DNA of 43,432 nt from the NCBI GenBank assembly GCA_000226015.1, contig JH152744.1, positions 70,172 through 113,603 of the forward strand, written 5' to 3'. Below, piece by piece: positions 1 to 12,687 of the stretch. A program made the position numbers and the translations under genes. The DNA is from Mnemiopsis leidyi (Eukaryota; Ctenophora; Tentaculata; Lobata; Bolinopsidae). Within the stretch, counting starts at the first letter, position 1. Each line of letters begins with the position of its first letter. Under the pieces are notes generated by a model that was given only the letters and a program-made list of their open reading frames with translations, was not told the DNA's origin and did not search any database.

Positions 1-1617
1 TTCCATCAGCAGTCTTTGCGGCAGAATTTACTTTTACAACATATCTGCTGCTCAAATTCTATGCTTTTAGCACTAGCAGAGGGCAAATCGAAGAAGCCTC
101 TTTAAAATTTGAGAGATGGAAATCTAGCGTCCGCCTGAGACCTAACTTAGCGGACGCAATTCTTGTTTATTTTTTATATGCTTATATCTGTATATATTGA
201 AGGTATGACTGTCAATTGAGAAATGAAGAAATAAGGATACGAAGTAGGACACAGATGTGATGATGTATTTTGTCATAATTATTGATTTGATTTGATAGTT
301 TGGTTTAATAGTTTATGCTACAATCCTTTAATAAACTAGACTTCTACTGAGTATGGAAAAGTCATTTATTTCAAATTGTATAAGTAATTAGGGCTACAAG
401 ATCTCGTCTTCGTTAAAAGACCACACAGTCTCAATTCTGTACCAAAAATAGAACTCTCAACTTAAAGAAAACACAACACTGGCAGTGCGGCACCTCAGAA
501 GGGATTGGGCTATACACGTGGAGATATTTGGGTTTGCAGTAGTGTTAAGTATCGTTAAGGAATACATTGTTTCTCATAAGGAGAGGACAAAAGGATTGCT
601 CATAAGGAGTGGGTTCACTGCCGGAAAAAACGTCAAGCAGGGATGGTCCAGCCCCTCAAGTTGTCTCAGAGTTAGGTCCTAACCGTCTGATATGGAATGG
701 TTGGTCGTGGGTGTATGAACCGAGTGATGGCTTGAGTGTGGTGGGAAGTGGCAAATTTGGGTCGCATTTTAACGTCATTTTTCTAAGCGCGTGATGTGAA
801 ATGCATACCGCGCGCGACTACACTAGTTGCTGAAATGGGTCCTTTATACAGCAGTTTGACGTTCGGCGATTGCGCTCAGTGTTACTCAAAATATATACGC
901 CTAGATCTTCTGTTCATTTAAGTTGAGATCCTAGAATTTAGTAAAGTTTAGTTCATTCCATTCGGAGCCATATTTCCTCTGTGCACTAAAAATTACATTT
1001 CTTACCGAGTTTTTAACTACACTTAGACGGGATGAGAAATTCAGAGTGGAGGTAGAGCGAAATTCATTCCAAAGCCATGATGACTTGTAGATGAACTGCT
1101 CAGTAGGCCTTGGCGTAATCAGAGGTATCAGAGGTATAAGTTTTGAAAAAGTGAATTTTACAGTGGCACTGTGAGTTGATACCTCTCTGCAAAGGAGCTT
1201 GATGGAGGGCTAGCGGGGTAGAGGAGTTTACTTGCTGTTCGCTTTTGTAAACACCAAAACGTCAGCCCCATCAGTTTCAAAAGACAGAAAGCAGGTTCAT
1301 AATGGCATTAAATTTGGTACAGGCTGAAGGGTGATGAGGAGATTTATACAGTTTTTCAGCGGTTCAGGCAGATACGTTGCTGAAGGGGCATCTCTCACCG
1401 GAAATTTACTTTTTATCTTCTCTTGAGTGTCGTGTATTGTCTATTTGTCTATTTGTAATTTTTTGGCATAAGGGTTGGTTTGATTAGAGCCACAGGCATT
1501 CCAAATAAAGGAGATTGCACCAGGCAATTAACAATTCCATAAAGTTTATAATACATAAATTAAGACATATCTAGAACTAAATCACAATTTAAATTCATCT
1601 AAACGAAATAAATATTA
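1..1617. other. Left-edge region without a recognisable gene
   Basis: No conserved coding sequence was found here. A short hairpin has 8-bp perfect arms (gcgtccgc at 127-134, gcggacgc at 150-157) and a 15-nt loop. Reading frame 3 is open from position 3 to a TGA at 198-200 (66 codons without similarity that I recognise). It could be the end of a gene lying to the left, but nothing supports that. Open frames at 485-682 and 609-794 look like chance. Confidence 0.5.
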
Positions 1618-1956
1618 GGAACGGTATTCGTGGGGAAGAGTCTCAAATTTTTAATGATAAATTACCTTATTTCAGACAATTACACCTTGAATACACTAAT
1701 GACCCTACATAAAAATATCTATATACCATTAAAAAAGAATGATAAAAAAACACACTTATGTACATAAAACTGTAGAAGGTTTAAATCCAATTCCGCTAGA
1801 GCTGTAACCCTACTTTCCTTAAAGCCACGCAAACACCTTATTTTTCAAAATTTATTGGCTCTGCCTAAGTTCTGGGAAGTGAAATACTCTTAAATGGTCC
1901 AATGGACACAGATTGACCTCCAAAAACAAAGACACCTCCCCACGAATACCGTTCTC
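1618..1956. mobile_element. MITE-like foldback element with terminal inverted repeats
   Basis: The ends carry an 18-bp perfect inverted repeat (gaacggtattcgtgggga at 1619-1636 and its reverse complement at 1937-1954). The match resumes a few bases further in with GTCT/AGAC. The pentamer TATTA lies just outside both ends (1613-1617 and 1957-1961) and is a plausible 5-bp target-site duplication. The interior is AT-rich and codes for nothing, which fits a non-autonomous DNA transposon. The superfamily cannot be told. The TSD is short and AT-rich, so it could be coincidental, but an 18-bp perfect repeat about 300 bp apart is very unlikely by chance. Confidence 0.65.
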
Positions 1957-1961
1957 TATTA

Positions 1962-2352
1962 AACACACAAAAATGGTTACATCAGAGACTCCATACTCAA
2001 TAACTATAAATTTTTCCTACTACCTACCTACTTGGGTAGGGTTGGGTTTATTCTGGCAGCAGTCAATTTTGTCCAACTACCTACTCCCTATGATATCTAC
2101 CAGATATGCAAAACTAGTTCACAGCTGAATCTATACTTTTTACAACGTTGCCTACATGAATTTCCCTCGATGAGCGGGTATTCACCTAACCAGGTGCTTA
2201 CGCACGCTACGCGGGTGGCTGCTACGCAGCTAGAATTTCCTAATCACCTCTGGTGGCGCGCGCGACGCGCTCAATAGGGCCGGGCTCCGGTTCGAGCAAA
2301 ATGGATAAATAATTTGTTTATATGCAGTGTCATTCTAACGTGCTATGGGAGT
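1962..2352. other. Intergenic stretch with a CpG-rich patch
   Basis: Most of this stretch is AT-rich and without features. Roughly 2195-2300 is unusually rich in GC and CpG for the window, with short alternating CG runs and a ggttcgag string that resembles a tRNA B-box core. No matching A-box or tRNA fold was seen, so I make no RNA-gene call. It may be a fragment of another repeat. Confidence 0.3.
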
Positions 2353-2826
2353 GCAGCAAGCTGCGAGTCGCGTAAATCAGGAAACATGCCTCGACAAGAT
2401 TAAACCGTGTCGCATAATTTATCTAGCACGGAGATTGAAATATTTATGCTTTGATTCATAATAAATGCTGTAAATAAAAATTTTGTGTTTTCCTGAAATT
2501 TTGTGTTTTCCTGTTAATGTTAAAACTATCATCAATCCATTTAATGTCATCATTTGCACATGTTGCAGGTTAAGAAGTCTCCACATGAAGTCAAATTTTA
2601 CTTGGTTAATTTTGACAGCCTAATCTATTACATATTATTTATAAATATTAAAAAGCTAAGTGCTGTTTAATCCACTTTAAGCTTTTCCGTGTGAAATTGG
2701 AACCTGACTCTTCCGAATCTGAAGCTGAAGACAATACTCTGACATTGAATAATACCGTTATAAAACTTGTTTGTAAGACCTTTGTCGAGGTGTTACCCAA
2801 CTCGCGCGCGGCTCGCAGCTTGCTGC
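2353..2826. repeat. Inverted repeat pair, possible second foldback element
   Basis: The 20-mer gcagcaagctgcgagtcgcg at 2353-2372 recurs as its reverse complement at 2807-2826 with one mismatch, 434 bp apart. Each arm also contains a small palindrome (gcagc-aa-gctgc). The interior is AT-rich and codes for no recognisable protein. The pair could be the terminal repeats of a small non-autonomous transposon, but I see no clear target-site duplication. Confidence 0.45.
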
Positions 2827-2861
2827 TGTCCTTTCGTTAGTGGGATATCATCTCATAAAAG

Positions 2862-3510
2862 TTCCTGGGAGTTACAATAGACGAACAGTTAAAATGGGAT
2901 GCTCATGTACGAGCTCTTAACTCCAAATTGAATTGTGAAATCGGAGAATTCTTTAAAATAAGAAAGCTCGTTCCAAAAGACCGCTATAAATAATTATACC
3001 ATACGTTATTTGAATCCCACCTAGGGTTTGGCATATCTGTATGGGGCATGATAAGCATACACAAACTCGTACCCTTATTCATCTCCTAGAAAAAATCTAT
3101 AAGAATAATGTTTGGCGACAAGGAAGCCTATCTTAACAAAGTGTGTACTTCGGCCCGAACAAGATCCAAGGTAGACCAGAACACAGAAACTGGGCCATGA
3201 TTTCTACGTGAAGGAACACACAAAACCGTTATTTAAAATCAATAATCCCCTTACAGTCCATAACCTGTACAAATACACTTGCCTTTATGAAATGTTCAAG
3301 ATAATTAAGTTAGAAAAGCCATGTTCTCTGCTCTCCCTCTTTCACAGATCACCCAGAAGACCAAACTACTTCATAACTCCACCACTATCCTCATCTTTCG
3401 CGTACCAATCATCCCACATGTGGAACAGTTGTCGGAAGCCAGCAAATGGAATTACATTTTCCACCTCGACAAAGATATAAATAAAATAGATAAATAAATA
3501 ACAAATAATG
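2862..3510 (+). mobile_element. Decayed non-LTR retrotransposon, C-terminal RT region
   Basis: Conceptual translation from about 2868 gives KFLGVTIDEQLKWDAHV, then SHLGFGISVWG, then KSIRIMFGDKEAYLNK. These are typical of the region after the polymerase motifs of CR1/L2/jockey-type LINEs. After a frame change near 3195 it continues as HDFYVKEHTKPLFK and LTVHNLYKYTCLYEMFKI, and the open frame ends at 3480. Internal stops (TAA near 2988, TAG near 3087) and the frame change show it is dead. The A-rich stretch at about 3470-3510 is consistent with the 3' end of the element. The 5' part (endonuclease and RT core) is missing. The general family call is sound, but the clade is not certain. Confidence 0.8.
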
Positions 3511-3597
3511 ATGCCAGCATCATCACACCTTATCTCTCAAAGTATCTTAAAAGCTTTAAAAATTCAAAATAAGAATAAAAATACCAAAAGTTTAATC

Positions 3598-4035
3598 CTA
3601 ATTAATGTTAATAAACCTTTTTCTGGCTGCAAAAGGGTTCTCCTTGAGAAATTCATTATGTCTCATTTTATTCTCAAAATAACTACCACTTTCAATACGA
3701 TTTAAGACCTCATCAGAAATGTCCCAAAAGTTCCCACTACTGTAGATTCCTAAGGCTTTAGTTTTGTTCTTAAACATTTCCAGATTAGATTTAAAAATAT
3801 TTAAATTTAATGCAGTCTTCACCACTATGGGTAGCTTATTCCAAAACAACATTACCCTATCATTTAAAAAATTTCTTCGAATACCATTAATCTTGGAAGC
3901 TTTACTCTTCCCTGGCTTACATATCAAATTTACTCCAGACCTACTAAAATTGAAGACTCCAGCTACCTGGGATAAGCCCTGGCTAGCTTTATAAACCTCA
4001 ATCAGGTCACCTCTCGAACGTCTCTCAAGGTACAA
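3598..4035 (-). mobile_element. Non-LTR retrotransposon C-terminal fragment, minus strand
   Basis: A 145-residue open frame contains RRSRGDLIEVYKA near its start and RVMLFWNKLPIVVKTA further on. These are hallmark strings of the extreme C-terminus of LINE reverse transcriptases, where an RG-D-LIEVYKI motif is followed by a V-x-WN-x-LP motif. The endonuclease, fingers and palm are absent, so it is a 5'-truncated copy. It lies tail to tail with the plus-strand fragment ending near 3510, with only an A/T-rich spacer between them. The frame is still open, so it may be younger than its neighbour. It is not expected to be a functional gene. Confidence 0.75.
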
Positions 4036-4122
4036 TTAAAAAGAGTATACTAAAAATACAGTGTAGTCATGGCACTGTAGACTGGTTTGAACTGAACTTT
4101 GACTTCAATGAACTTTCCTTTT

Positions 4123-4552
4123 TAGAGTGAAGACCAGCATTTTGACGTAAAATCTGACGAGGAATCCGAATTTGATAGTTTCAAATCCAAAAATGATCAG
4201 GTGACCCCTTAAGTGACCCCTTATAAGGCACTTAAGGCCCCAAAATTGAAATTTTCAACTTTGAGCTAGGAAAAAAGTTAGACAATTATTTTGACGCAAA
4301 ATTTGACAAGGAATCCGAATTTGATAGTTTCAAATCCAAAAAATGATCTCTTGACCCCTTAAGTGACCCCTTAGAAGGCCCCAAAATGGAAATCTTTGAC
4401 TTTGAAACAGGAGAAAAGTTAGACCAGTATTTTGACGTAATATTTGACAAGGAATCCCAATTTTATAGTTAAGAAGCCGAAAAATAAAAAATTTTGAACT
4501 TGAAATTACAGGGAATCTGAAAACCACGTGTCTTTTCTGGCTGGTGACACGC
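4123..4552 (+). repeat. Dispersed repeat family, copy A, with about 145-bp internal repeats
   Basis: Three degenerate copies of a unit of about 140-150 bp follow each other. Each starts near attttgacgtaaaatctgac (about 4138, 4288 and 4430), continues with ggaatccgaattt, and in the first two contains accccttaagtgacccctt. The segment ends in cgtgtcttttctggctgg followed by a cacgc. The same sequence, including this end, occurs inverted at 35036-35460. The left limit is not clear, because the terminal inverted repeat seen in copy B was not found here. Confidence 0.65.
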
Positions 4553-5040
4553 TTTGAGACTAATACCTATAGAATTAGATAAGGACAGGTACCCTCCCCA
4601 AACATACTAAGTCTACAAATTTTCTGCTCATTTTAAAGATACTCAGGAAATTGATTAATTGATACCTTACAAATACTTATAGTTGTGTTGATTAGTTTAA
4701 ACTCATTTTTAAAATTAATGATACATATTATTTGCATCTTTTTGGTGTGTAGCATGATTAAATAACCTAAAAATGCCTTACTTTTAGTGCTACATCTCCC
4801 TATTTCAATATTGCTTCACTCTGCACTCCTTGGGGCTCAATATAATTGCCCGGTTAAGCCATTAACCATCAGGGTGTATTGATATCCCCAGATTGTTATC
4901 ATCGGTCACAAGGCATCTTTAGGTCATTAAGATCAAAATATAGTTTATTTTTATGAATGTTTTAAGTATTACATTGTACAAGGATGATAATAATTAAAAT
5001 TTTTCGATAAAAAGAATCAGTCATTATAGTTATCAACTCA
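4553..5040. other. Upstream region of TEP1
   Basis: AT-rich DNA without recognisable coding. It presumably contains the TEP1 promoter or part of a 5' intron. The sequence tatcaactcag ending at 5040 is a credible splice acceptor just before the start codon, so the 5' UTR may begin in an exon further left. No convincing TATA box or initiator was found. Confidence 0.35.
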
Positions 5041-5045
5041 GGATA

Positions 5046-5060
5046 ATGCTATGTCTATAA
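5046..5060 (+). promoter_or_regulatory. Four-codon uORF overlapping the TEP1 start codon
   Basis: An ATG at 5046 opens a frame of four codons closed by TAA at 5058-5060. It overlaps the TEP1 ATG at 5051 in a different frame. The upstream ATG has A at -3, while the TEP1 ATG has G at -3 and T at +4. If both lie on the mature mRNA, the upstream ATG would compete for initiation. It would not matter if transcription starts between them. Confidence 0.35.
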
Positions 5061-8000
5061 AGAACCCTTTGTTGGAGGGATATTCCTCCCAAAAGAAGGC
5101 ATCACTGCTACCTTCTACATCCAGTTCCCTTAAAAGCAGTGTCTTGAAAAGGACAAGTGAATTTAGTGATGGAAATTTGCTAAAATCTTCCAAGTTACTC
5201 CAGTCTAGTGTTCTATCATCACCTTCTGCATTACTTAAACCAAGAGCTCTAACTTCTTTTGGTTCATCCTACAGCTCTACAAACAAGGTCACATATTCAA
5301 AGCAATCTCTGTCCAGCTCTTTGCTCACAACATCAATATCTCTGACAAGCCAAGTCAGTGATTCAAAATCTCACAATGTGACAAACATCACCAGCTCTTC
5401 CAAACCAAAGCAAAACTTACAGGAAGAAACAACAGAAAGCAAAAGTGGAGAAATAACAAACTTTACTGAGAACTCGCCTTTTCTTGGTGGAGAGGATATA
5501 GTCCCGTTGCCCATGGTTGAAAGAGGCAATGTCATCAGCAATTATTTCAATACAGTTTCTAAGGCAACAATTACTCTCACAGAAGAGGAAGTGCTCAAAC
5601 AAGATTTTATTAATCTTGCTGCCTGCTCTCTTATAAATGTTCCTAAGCTTGATCAAAAAAATGACAGTGTCAGAATAAAGTTGATCAGTTTTACAGACAA
5701 GATAATACAGATTGATCCAGAATTCATTTTGAAAATGGCTTTATTTACTAGAAGAGTCTTGAACATCAGGGTAACAGCCAATTTTCTTGTTGCTCTTGCA
5801 GCATTTAAAAAGGAATGTCGTAAATACATCAAGAAATATTACCAAGAGATCATTGTACTTCCTTCGGATTGGATTGATGTTGCTGAGTTGTACACATCTT
5901 TAGGGGACAAGAATATTGGATTCTCAGCAATTCCTGTCTGCTTAAGAAAAGCGATGACTAAAAAGTTCCCGAAGTTTGACACTTACCAGATTGGTAAGTA
6001 TAACAAGAAACCAAAGAAATCTTCTAGTAAGGAGTCAGAGGATGAAGATGACGAAACAAAACTTTATGAAAGGCATCATTTTACCCTAAAGCAGCTAATT
6101 AGGAAGATACATATTTCAGATCCACCAGACATAGTTATGCCAATACTGGGAAAGAAGTACCCTGAAACTCAGGAGCAGTTCTATCGAAGTAGGTTGTCAG
6201 GCTTATGGGATGAAAGTCAAGCTGGCAAGCGAATGAAAGTACCCACACCCTACACTTGGGAGACACAATTAGCTGCTAAGGGAAACAATGCTGAAACTTG
6301 GAAAGAGTTAATCCTCTCAAAAAAGTTGCCTTACATGGCAATGTTAAGAAACCTGAGAAACATTATCCAATCAGGAGTAAAAGACAACATCCACAAAATT
6401 GTGCAGAAGAAACTATGCTCACCTCTAGATGTTAAGCGAAGCAAACAATTTCCTTTCAGGTTTTTGAGTGCTTATGCTGTTTTAGATTCTTTAGAAAGCC
6501 AGCCAGGAAAGACCATTTCTTGGTCTTCAACCCCTGACTTTGAGCAAGAGAAAATTCTTGACAGTTATAAAGCATGCCTTGATAAAGCAGTTCAACTGGC
6601 AGCCATCAATAATGTAAAGCCTATCAAAGGGTCTTTGTTGATTTTCTTTAACTGCAGTTCTTTAATGGATGAACAGTGCTCTGCCAAAGGATTTGGAATC
6701 ACTAGAACAATTCGTGAAGTTGCTGGTTTGATGACCTTGATGTGCATGTTTTCTAGTGAACATTGTGATATTGTGTATTACAATTATTATGGAACCACTA
6801 GAGGAGAAAAGATTGAAACTGGTGGAGAAATTCTCAAGTTCCTTTCCACATTTGTCAGTGATTCCAAAGCAGCTGATGATAAGCTGCAGCCAAATTCATG
6901 TGCTAGTGCCAATGTACTAGTGTCAATGAGTGACTGCTGGGCAGAAATAACCAGCAAAGAAAGGCACTATGACACAATGATTCAAATTGCTCCAGTATGC
7001 CATGATTTCTGTGCATACAAAAATCTTTATCGTGAAAAGGTGAACAGTGAACTACTTGCTGTTGATATAAACCTTAAGTCAAAAACGACTGAGATAGGAG
7101 ATGAAAATTTGGCCCACCGAAATGATGTTGATCTATATGGTTTCAGTGATCAGATGCTACAGTATATTTCTCAGAGAGGCTCAGGAGAATTGTTGTCGAA
7201 TGTCGAATCAATTGACAAAAGGTTCAACCTTCTACCATTACCAAGACCTATGGCTCAGAATTATGTATCGCCTCTAGCAAAACAAATTACATCAAGAGTC
7301 ATTAGGATCTTTGTGTCGTCAACATTTCTTGATCTTGAACTTGAAAGAAGGGAGTTGATGAATATTGTAATGCCTTCCATCAATAGACTAGTTGCAGAAA
7401 ACAACTTCACTATCCAAGAAGTCGATCTAAGGTGGGGTGTTACAAAAGAAGAGGCTTCTTCAAACAAAGTCATTCTTCGGTGTCTGGAAGAAGTATCTCG
7501 GTGCAACTATTTTTTGTGTATTCTTGGTGAGAGATATGGCACTACATTTGACTGTTACCCAAAATCACCAAATCCTGAATTCTTGTGGCTACAGAATGAA
7601 AATCCTGGATTGAGTATGACAGAACTAGAAGTGAATTATGCATTGTTCCATGCTGACAACACTAAACTTCCATCAAATAACCTTATGTTCCTTATAAAAG
7701 AGGAAACGTGCCCAGGAAAACGAGATAAGAGGGTTAGCTGGCTCATTGATGAAATTAAAAGGAACAGTGGGGATCAGATGTTCATACAACATTACAATGA
7801 TTCTGATATTACCTTTGAAAATTGTGCCACTCAGGCACTCAAAGAGGTTGTGGTAAAAAATGTTTTAAATTACAGCAGTAAGGATCTTTCAGATGAAGAG
7901 CTACACAATTCCTATGTCGAACAGCAAGCCCTTCTGTTTGTTGGCAGAGAGAAACTTGCTAGCAGTTTGATGAGTGCTATACAAAGGGAGCATATTGTTA

Positions 8001-11000
8001 TGGTCACTGGGCCAGTCGGCACAGGTAAATCTGCTTTGACGGCAAAAGCTCTCACAATGTTCTCTGCAGATGACAGGATGAACGATTTTCACCATGTCGT
8101 TAAGCTCAATGCAAGCTCGAAAGATTTGAATGTTCTTTTAAACAGATTGTGTTTTCATTTTTCCAAGATTCTGAACGAAGAACTTGATGAACACTTTGAG
8201 CCAATAAGCACACTGTGGGCACAAGTGGCAAAATGTGAAACACCATGTAAAGTACTGATTGATGGCTGTGATGAACTGCTTTCATCACACGACATGTTTT
8301 CTTGGTTGCCAGACAAGATACCTAGAAATATAACTCTGATTTTTACCACTAGTTCAACTGGGCAATGGAACACTTACTTGAACAAGAAGTACTCTTCTCT
8401 TAACACATTTTCTGTTTCGAAGCTTTCTGCTAGTGAGAAGGTTCAAGTTACCAAAGAAATGCTGGCAGCATATGGCAAAAAACTGGAAGAAAAAGGGTTC
8501 AACAGTCAGCTAAGCCTCCTTCTCTCCAAAAGAGAGGCCAACAATCCACTATATATAGACTTGTGCATCAACCAACTTCGTCTGAACGCCATCTTTGAGA
8601 ATCTGACCCAGTGCATCCAAGAGTTGCCCCAAACAACAGAGGAGTTGTATGTAAAAATACTTAAATTTACAGTCCAAGAAGTTTATGTAGTTGGTGACAA
8701 GCTTCTTGCATACTTGTATTGCAGCAAAAATGGTATATCTGAAGCTGACATGCTTCATTTTCTTCAACTGAAGCCTCTTGCACTCTCAAATTTATTGTAT
8801 AACCTCAAGCTGTTCATCAATGTTGACCAAAGCACTGGAATCATGTCTCTTGCTAATCAGTTTGCTCGAAAGGTTGTCCAAAAGAACTGCCTTAACGATG
8901 AAAAGATTGTTGATGTCCACAATGAGTTAGCAGTGGAATATTCTTTTTTGCTCGGGGAATCTCACTACACATCTGACAGAAAGGATGCGTATCAGAGCAT
9001 GCTGTACCACTACAAAGAGGCAGGGGAATGGAACACCATCAGCAGATATCTTTCTGATTTGAATTTTGTCCGTCAGATGATTTACCTAGGTCTATTGCCT
9101 GATCTAATGTCCCTCTTCAATATTGATAATTCAAAACTTAAGGGAATCACGAAAGTGGCTTACAAGAATGCAATGAATAAAGAAGGTGTGAATATGTTGC
9201 AACAATTTCTTATCAACAACAAAGCAATTCTTAGCAAAGAACCATTCTTGCTTCAACAACGTCTGCTACTCAGCAATGATTACTTCAGTGACAGAGTAGA
9301 AAACGATGACGATTTATTGTTCAATAACTTTGTTGGCTCCTTCAAATCCCTGCAAGAATCCCAACAAACTTACAACTGTAACTTGAACGAACATTTCACC
9401 AGTGTGATTACTTGCCTTGATGCTTCTGATGTCACTGACATTGTTCTTGTCGGCTTCCACGACAGCAAATTCCAGGCGATAAATTCGTCTGATGGAACCA
9501 TATTGCAAACATACAGAGGTCACACAGGACCGGTAACTTGTTGCAGCTTCCTAACATCCTCCAGATTTATTTCAGCAGGCTCTGATGGAACTCTTAGGTT
9601 GTGGAGCTTGCTTGATTCAGTTTGCCTAGCCAAGATTGAGCCACACATATATCAAGTGCAGGACATTCATGTAAATGAGATAAGCAAGTGTGTCATATCA
9701 GCTGGCATTGATAGGAGAGTGACGGTTTGGCACAATGATGTCATATTTGATACGATTGAGTTTGACAATCCAATGAACTGTATTCGATTTATTGAAAACG
9801 GAAAGAAGTTTGTAGCTGGATCATGGACTGGTGAAGTTTATGCATATGATCTGGTTCAAAAAGTAAAGATAACTGTAAAGAAAAGCGGAAAGGTCCACAA
9901 GAATTCCATACGAGAATTGACCACCGGAAAAAAACATTTTGCATCCCTAGACATAACAGGATTGGTGTCTGTGTGGGATCAGATGACGCTAGATGTGCTG
10001 CAATCTGTCCGTCTCAACAATGTTACTACAATTTCTTACGACTTCAACGATCACCTGATGTATGGTCTAAGCAATGGTATCATCAACATCACTGCTGGAT
10101 TTGGTGAAATGACTGCACTCCCCATCCCGGACCTAGGAGCTGTAACTGCTGTCTACAGCACCAATGATACTGGGATTGCAAGCTTGTTTATTGGGTTTTA
10201 CTCCGGAGCTGTTTACAAGATGTACCCAGGATCTGATAAAACTGAATTAATATCGATACATAAGGGGAAAGTTAACCTCATAACCTCTTTCTTGGTTAAA
10301 CAGTCGGATCAGGAGATTGAACACATAGCTTCTTGCTCGGATGATGGAACCATTCATGTTAGTTTATTTCTTTTTTCCTCTACTCAATTGCAGTTATTTC
10401 CCTTATCTTGCCATTTAGGCCCTTCGGGCCCAAATGGCAAGATTGTTTTGATACGTTTTGTGCACATGCAGAAAAAGTACAAAACAAGGGTTGGCGATCG
10501 ACAGTGTAAATTGGAGTATTTTGGAATTTTAGCTCAATAAGCGTCCGTCTGTCCGTAGGTCCGCGTGCACTCTCCTTTATCAAACTTAATCATGTATACG
10601 AATACCGTTTTAACTGCGTAAGGCCGCGCTTCACATAATGCAATGTATACATAATTGCTTTAACTATTTGTTCTAATCACAACAATTGCAACTAGATGTA
10701 CGATCGCGATCAAACAAGAGATATGATCGTCGATAAAACGTTTTTAAAACTTAAGTGTTATTAATTGTTAAGTAGTTAGTCAAATTACAGATGACAGATT
10801 GAGAGATGAATGTAACACAATTTTAATTTCAGCCGAACAATGGACGACAAATTTACGAAACGCAATTTGTATAATCGCAACACAGTATAAATAAAGGTAG
10901 CACATACAAGTACAATATAACAATGACGACGTCATGCGGACTTAAAATATTTGATATAAACAATGAAAAGAAACGGGATTGTGTTCAAATTTTGCGGATA

Positions 11001-12483
11001 CAACGTGGAGTTTTTAACTGCTGCGTCCATATAATTTACACGTGCAGAACTGAGAACAATGAAAATAAACCGAAGTCCGAAATTACGTCTCGTTTGTGGT
11101 TGCAAATATTGATTTCTCATTTCGCGAATTGTAATAACGATAAGCTATGATGCGGGAAATTAAGCTGTCGCCTGGCACATTGAAAGCGGCCACAATTCTT
11201 GTATTCAAATGTTGACTATAAGGGCTTAAGGGTTCAATTATCTTTTCGCCTTTGCCCAGAAGATAAAGAAATATCTTTTAAGTTTTACATTCGTACTTGA
11301 AGTAAGTTCTACCTTCAATTTTCATCAGGTTCACACCCTTGATGGAAAGGTGGTATTGAACGAAGAACTAGCGCCACACATTGGTAAAATTTTGGCACTT
11401 TGCCCAGGGCTGACTAGTGTACTTTTCTCCGGTGGCTATGATTGTGCTATTACTGGGATGAAGTTTGAACGTGGTCAAGGTGACCAGGCAAAATATCTAA
11501 CTGTACAAAAAGTAAAACTACACGGACATCAAGCTCCTGTGTCTACTCTGTTGACTGTGAGTAATGACTACCTATACCGATCATATATCTTGTTCAACCA
11601 AGTTACTAAGGTCAATGATAGTTTTAGCGAAAAATAATTGAATTCCATGTGAAAATGTTCTATCTTCTATAGTTTCTTAATTCCTAGTCGTACCTTTCCT
11701 TGAATGTCAAGTCACCCGCTCTTCCCTCAGCTAAAAGAAGGTGAGAAGCTGATATCTGGTTCCCACGATGGCAGTGTGAAACTCTGGAATAAACATGGTA
11801 AATGTCTCTTCACAGCAAGTAATGCTCACCGTGACTGGGTCACGTGTTCCTCTACCGCCGATTCCAGCTCTCAGTTCTTTGTTACGGGTTCTAATGACAA
11901 TCTTGTGGTGCTCTGGAAATTAGAAACTTCTAGAATATTCCCTATAAGTGAGTGTCTTCTGTTTGATTCTTAACGTAGGATAAGTCAGTGCCTTATGCGA
12001 AGATGATTATTCCTTTTGAAGGTATACTGCGAATCAAGTTTTGCTCTAGGAACTGTTTGGCGAAATAACCTAACAAAAGATCACCGCATTTCCCAGACAT
12101 TATAATTTGTAAACTTCTCCTTTAGATAAGTTGCTGGGACACAACTCCCCTGTTACCTGTGTCAGTGTACTTGGCAATGACAAGAATCAAGTCCAAATGA
12201 TAATCGGTGGAGCCCAGGTAGGCATGTTAAGTTAGAGCAGACTGGTATTGTGTTACATCACGTGACGTTGTCATAGCAACACATTGCTCAAGGTTGCGTT
12301 GATTAATCCATGTCAAAGACCGTAATGCATCATAACGTGTGTTATTTAACAATCTTGTGTATAAGTGTGTAATATGATGGCACGAACTGCGAAATGAACT
12401 ATTCCTCATCATGTTGAATGTCAGATAGGTCCCCATTTTAGAGTTTCAATCCAGAAATGTAATAGTGAAGGATTTATACCTAC

Positions 12484-12532
<49 letters not shown>

Positions 12533-12651
12533 TATATATATATATATTATTATTAGTAGTAGTAGTTAGTAAGTGTAGTAGAGTAGTAGTAAGTAGAGAG
12601 AGTGTAGTAGTAGTTAGTTAAGNNNNNNNNNNNATAGTAGAGTATTACTAC

Positions 12652-12687
<36 letters not shown>

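Noticed and set aside
3-200. Open frame at the left edge as the last exon of a gene
   Set aside because: No family similarity, AT-rich composition and no supporting splice site inside the window. It is left as unproven.
10358-10540. Extension of the TEP1 first exon to the stop at 10540
   Set aside because: The WD40 blade is broken by this reading. The donor at 10358 joined to 11329 restores the blade in phase. The extension contains a hairpin and low-complexity sequence.
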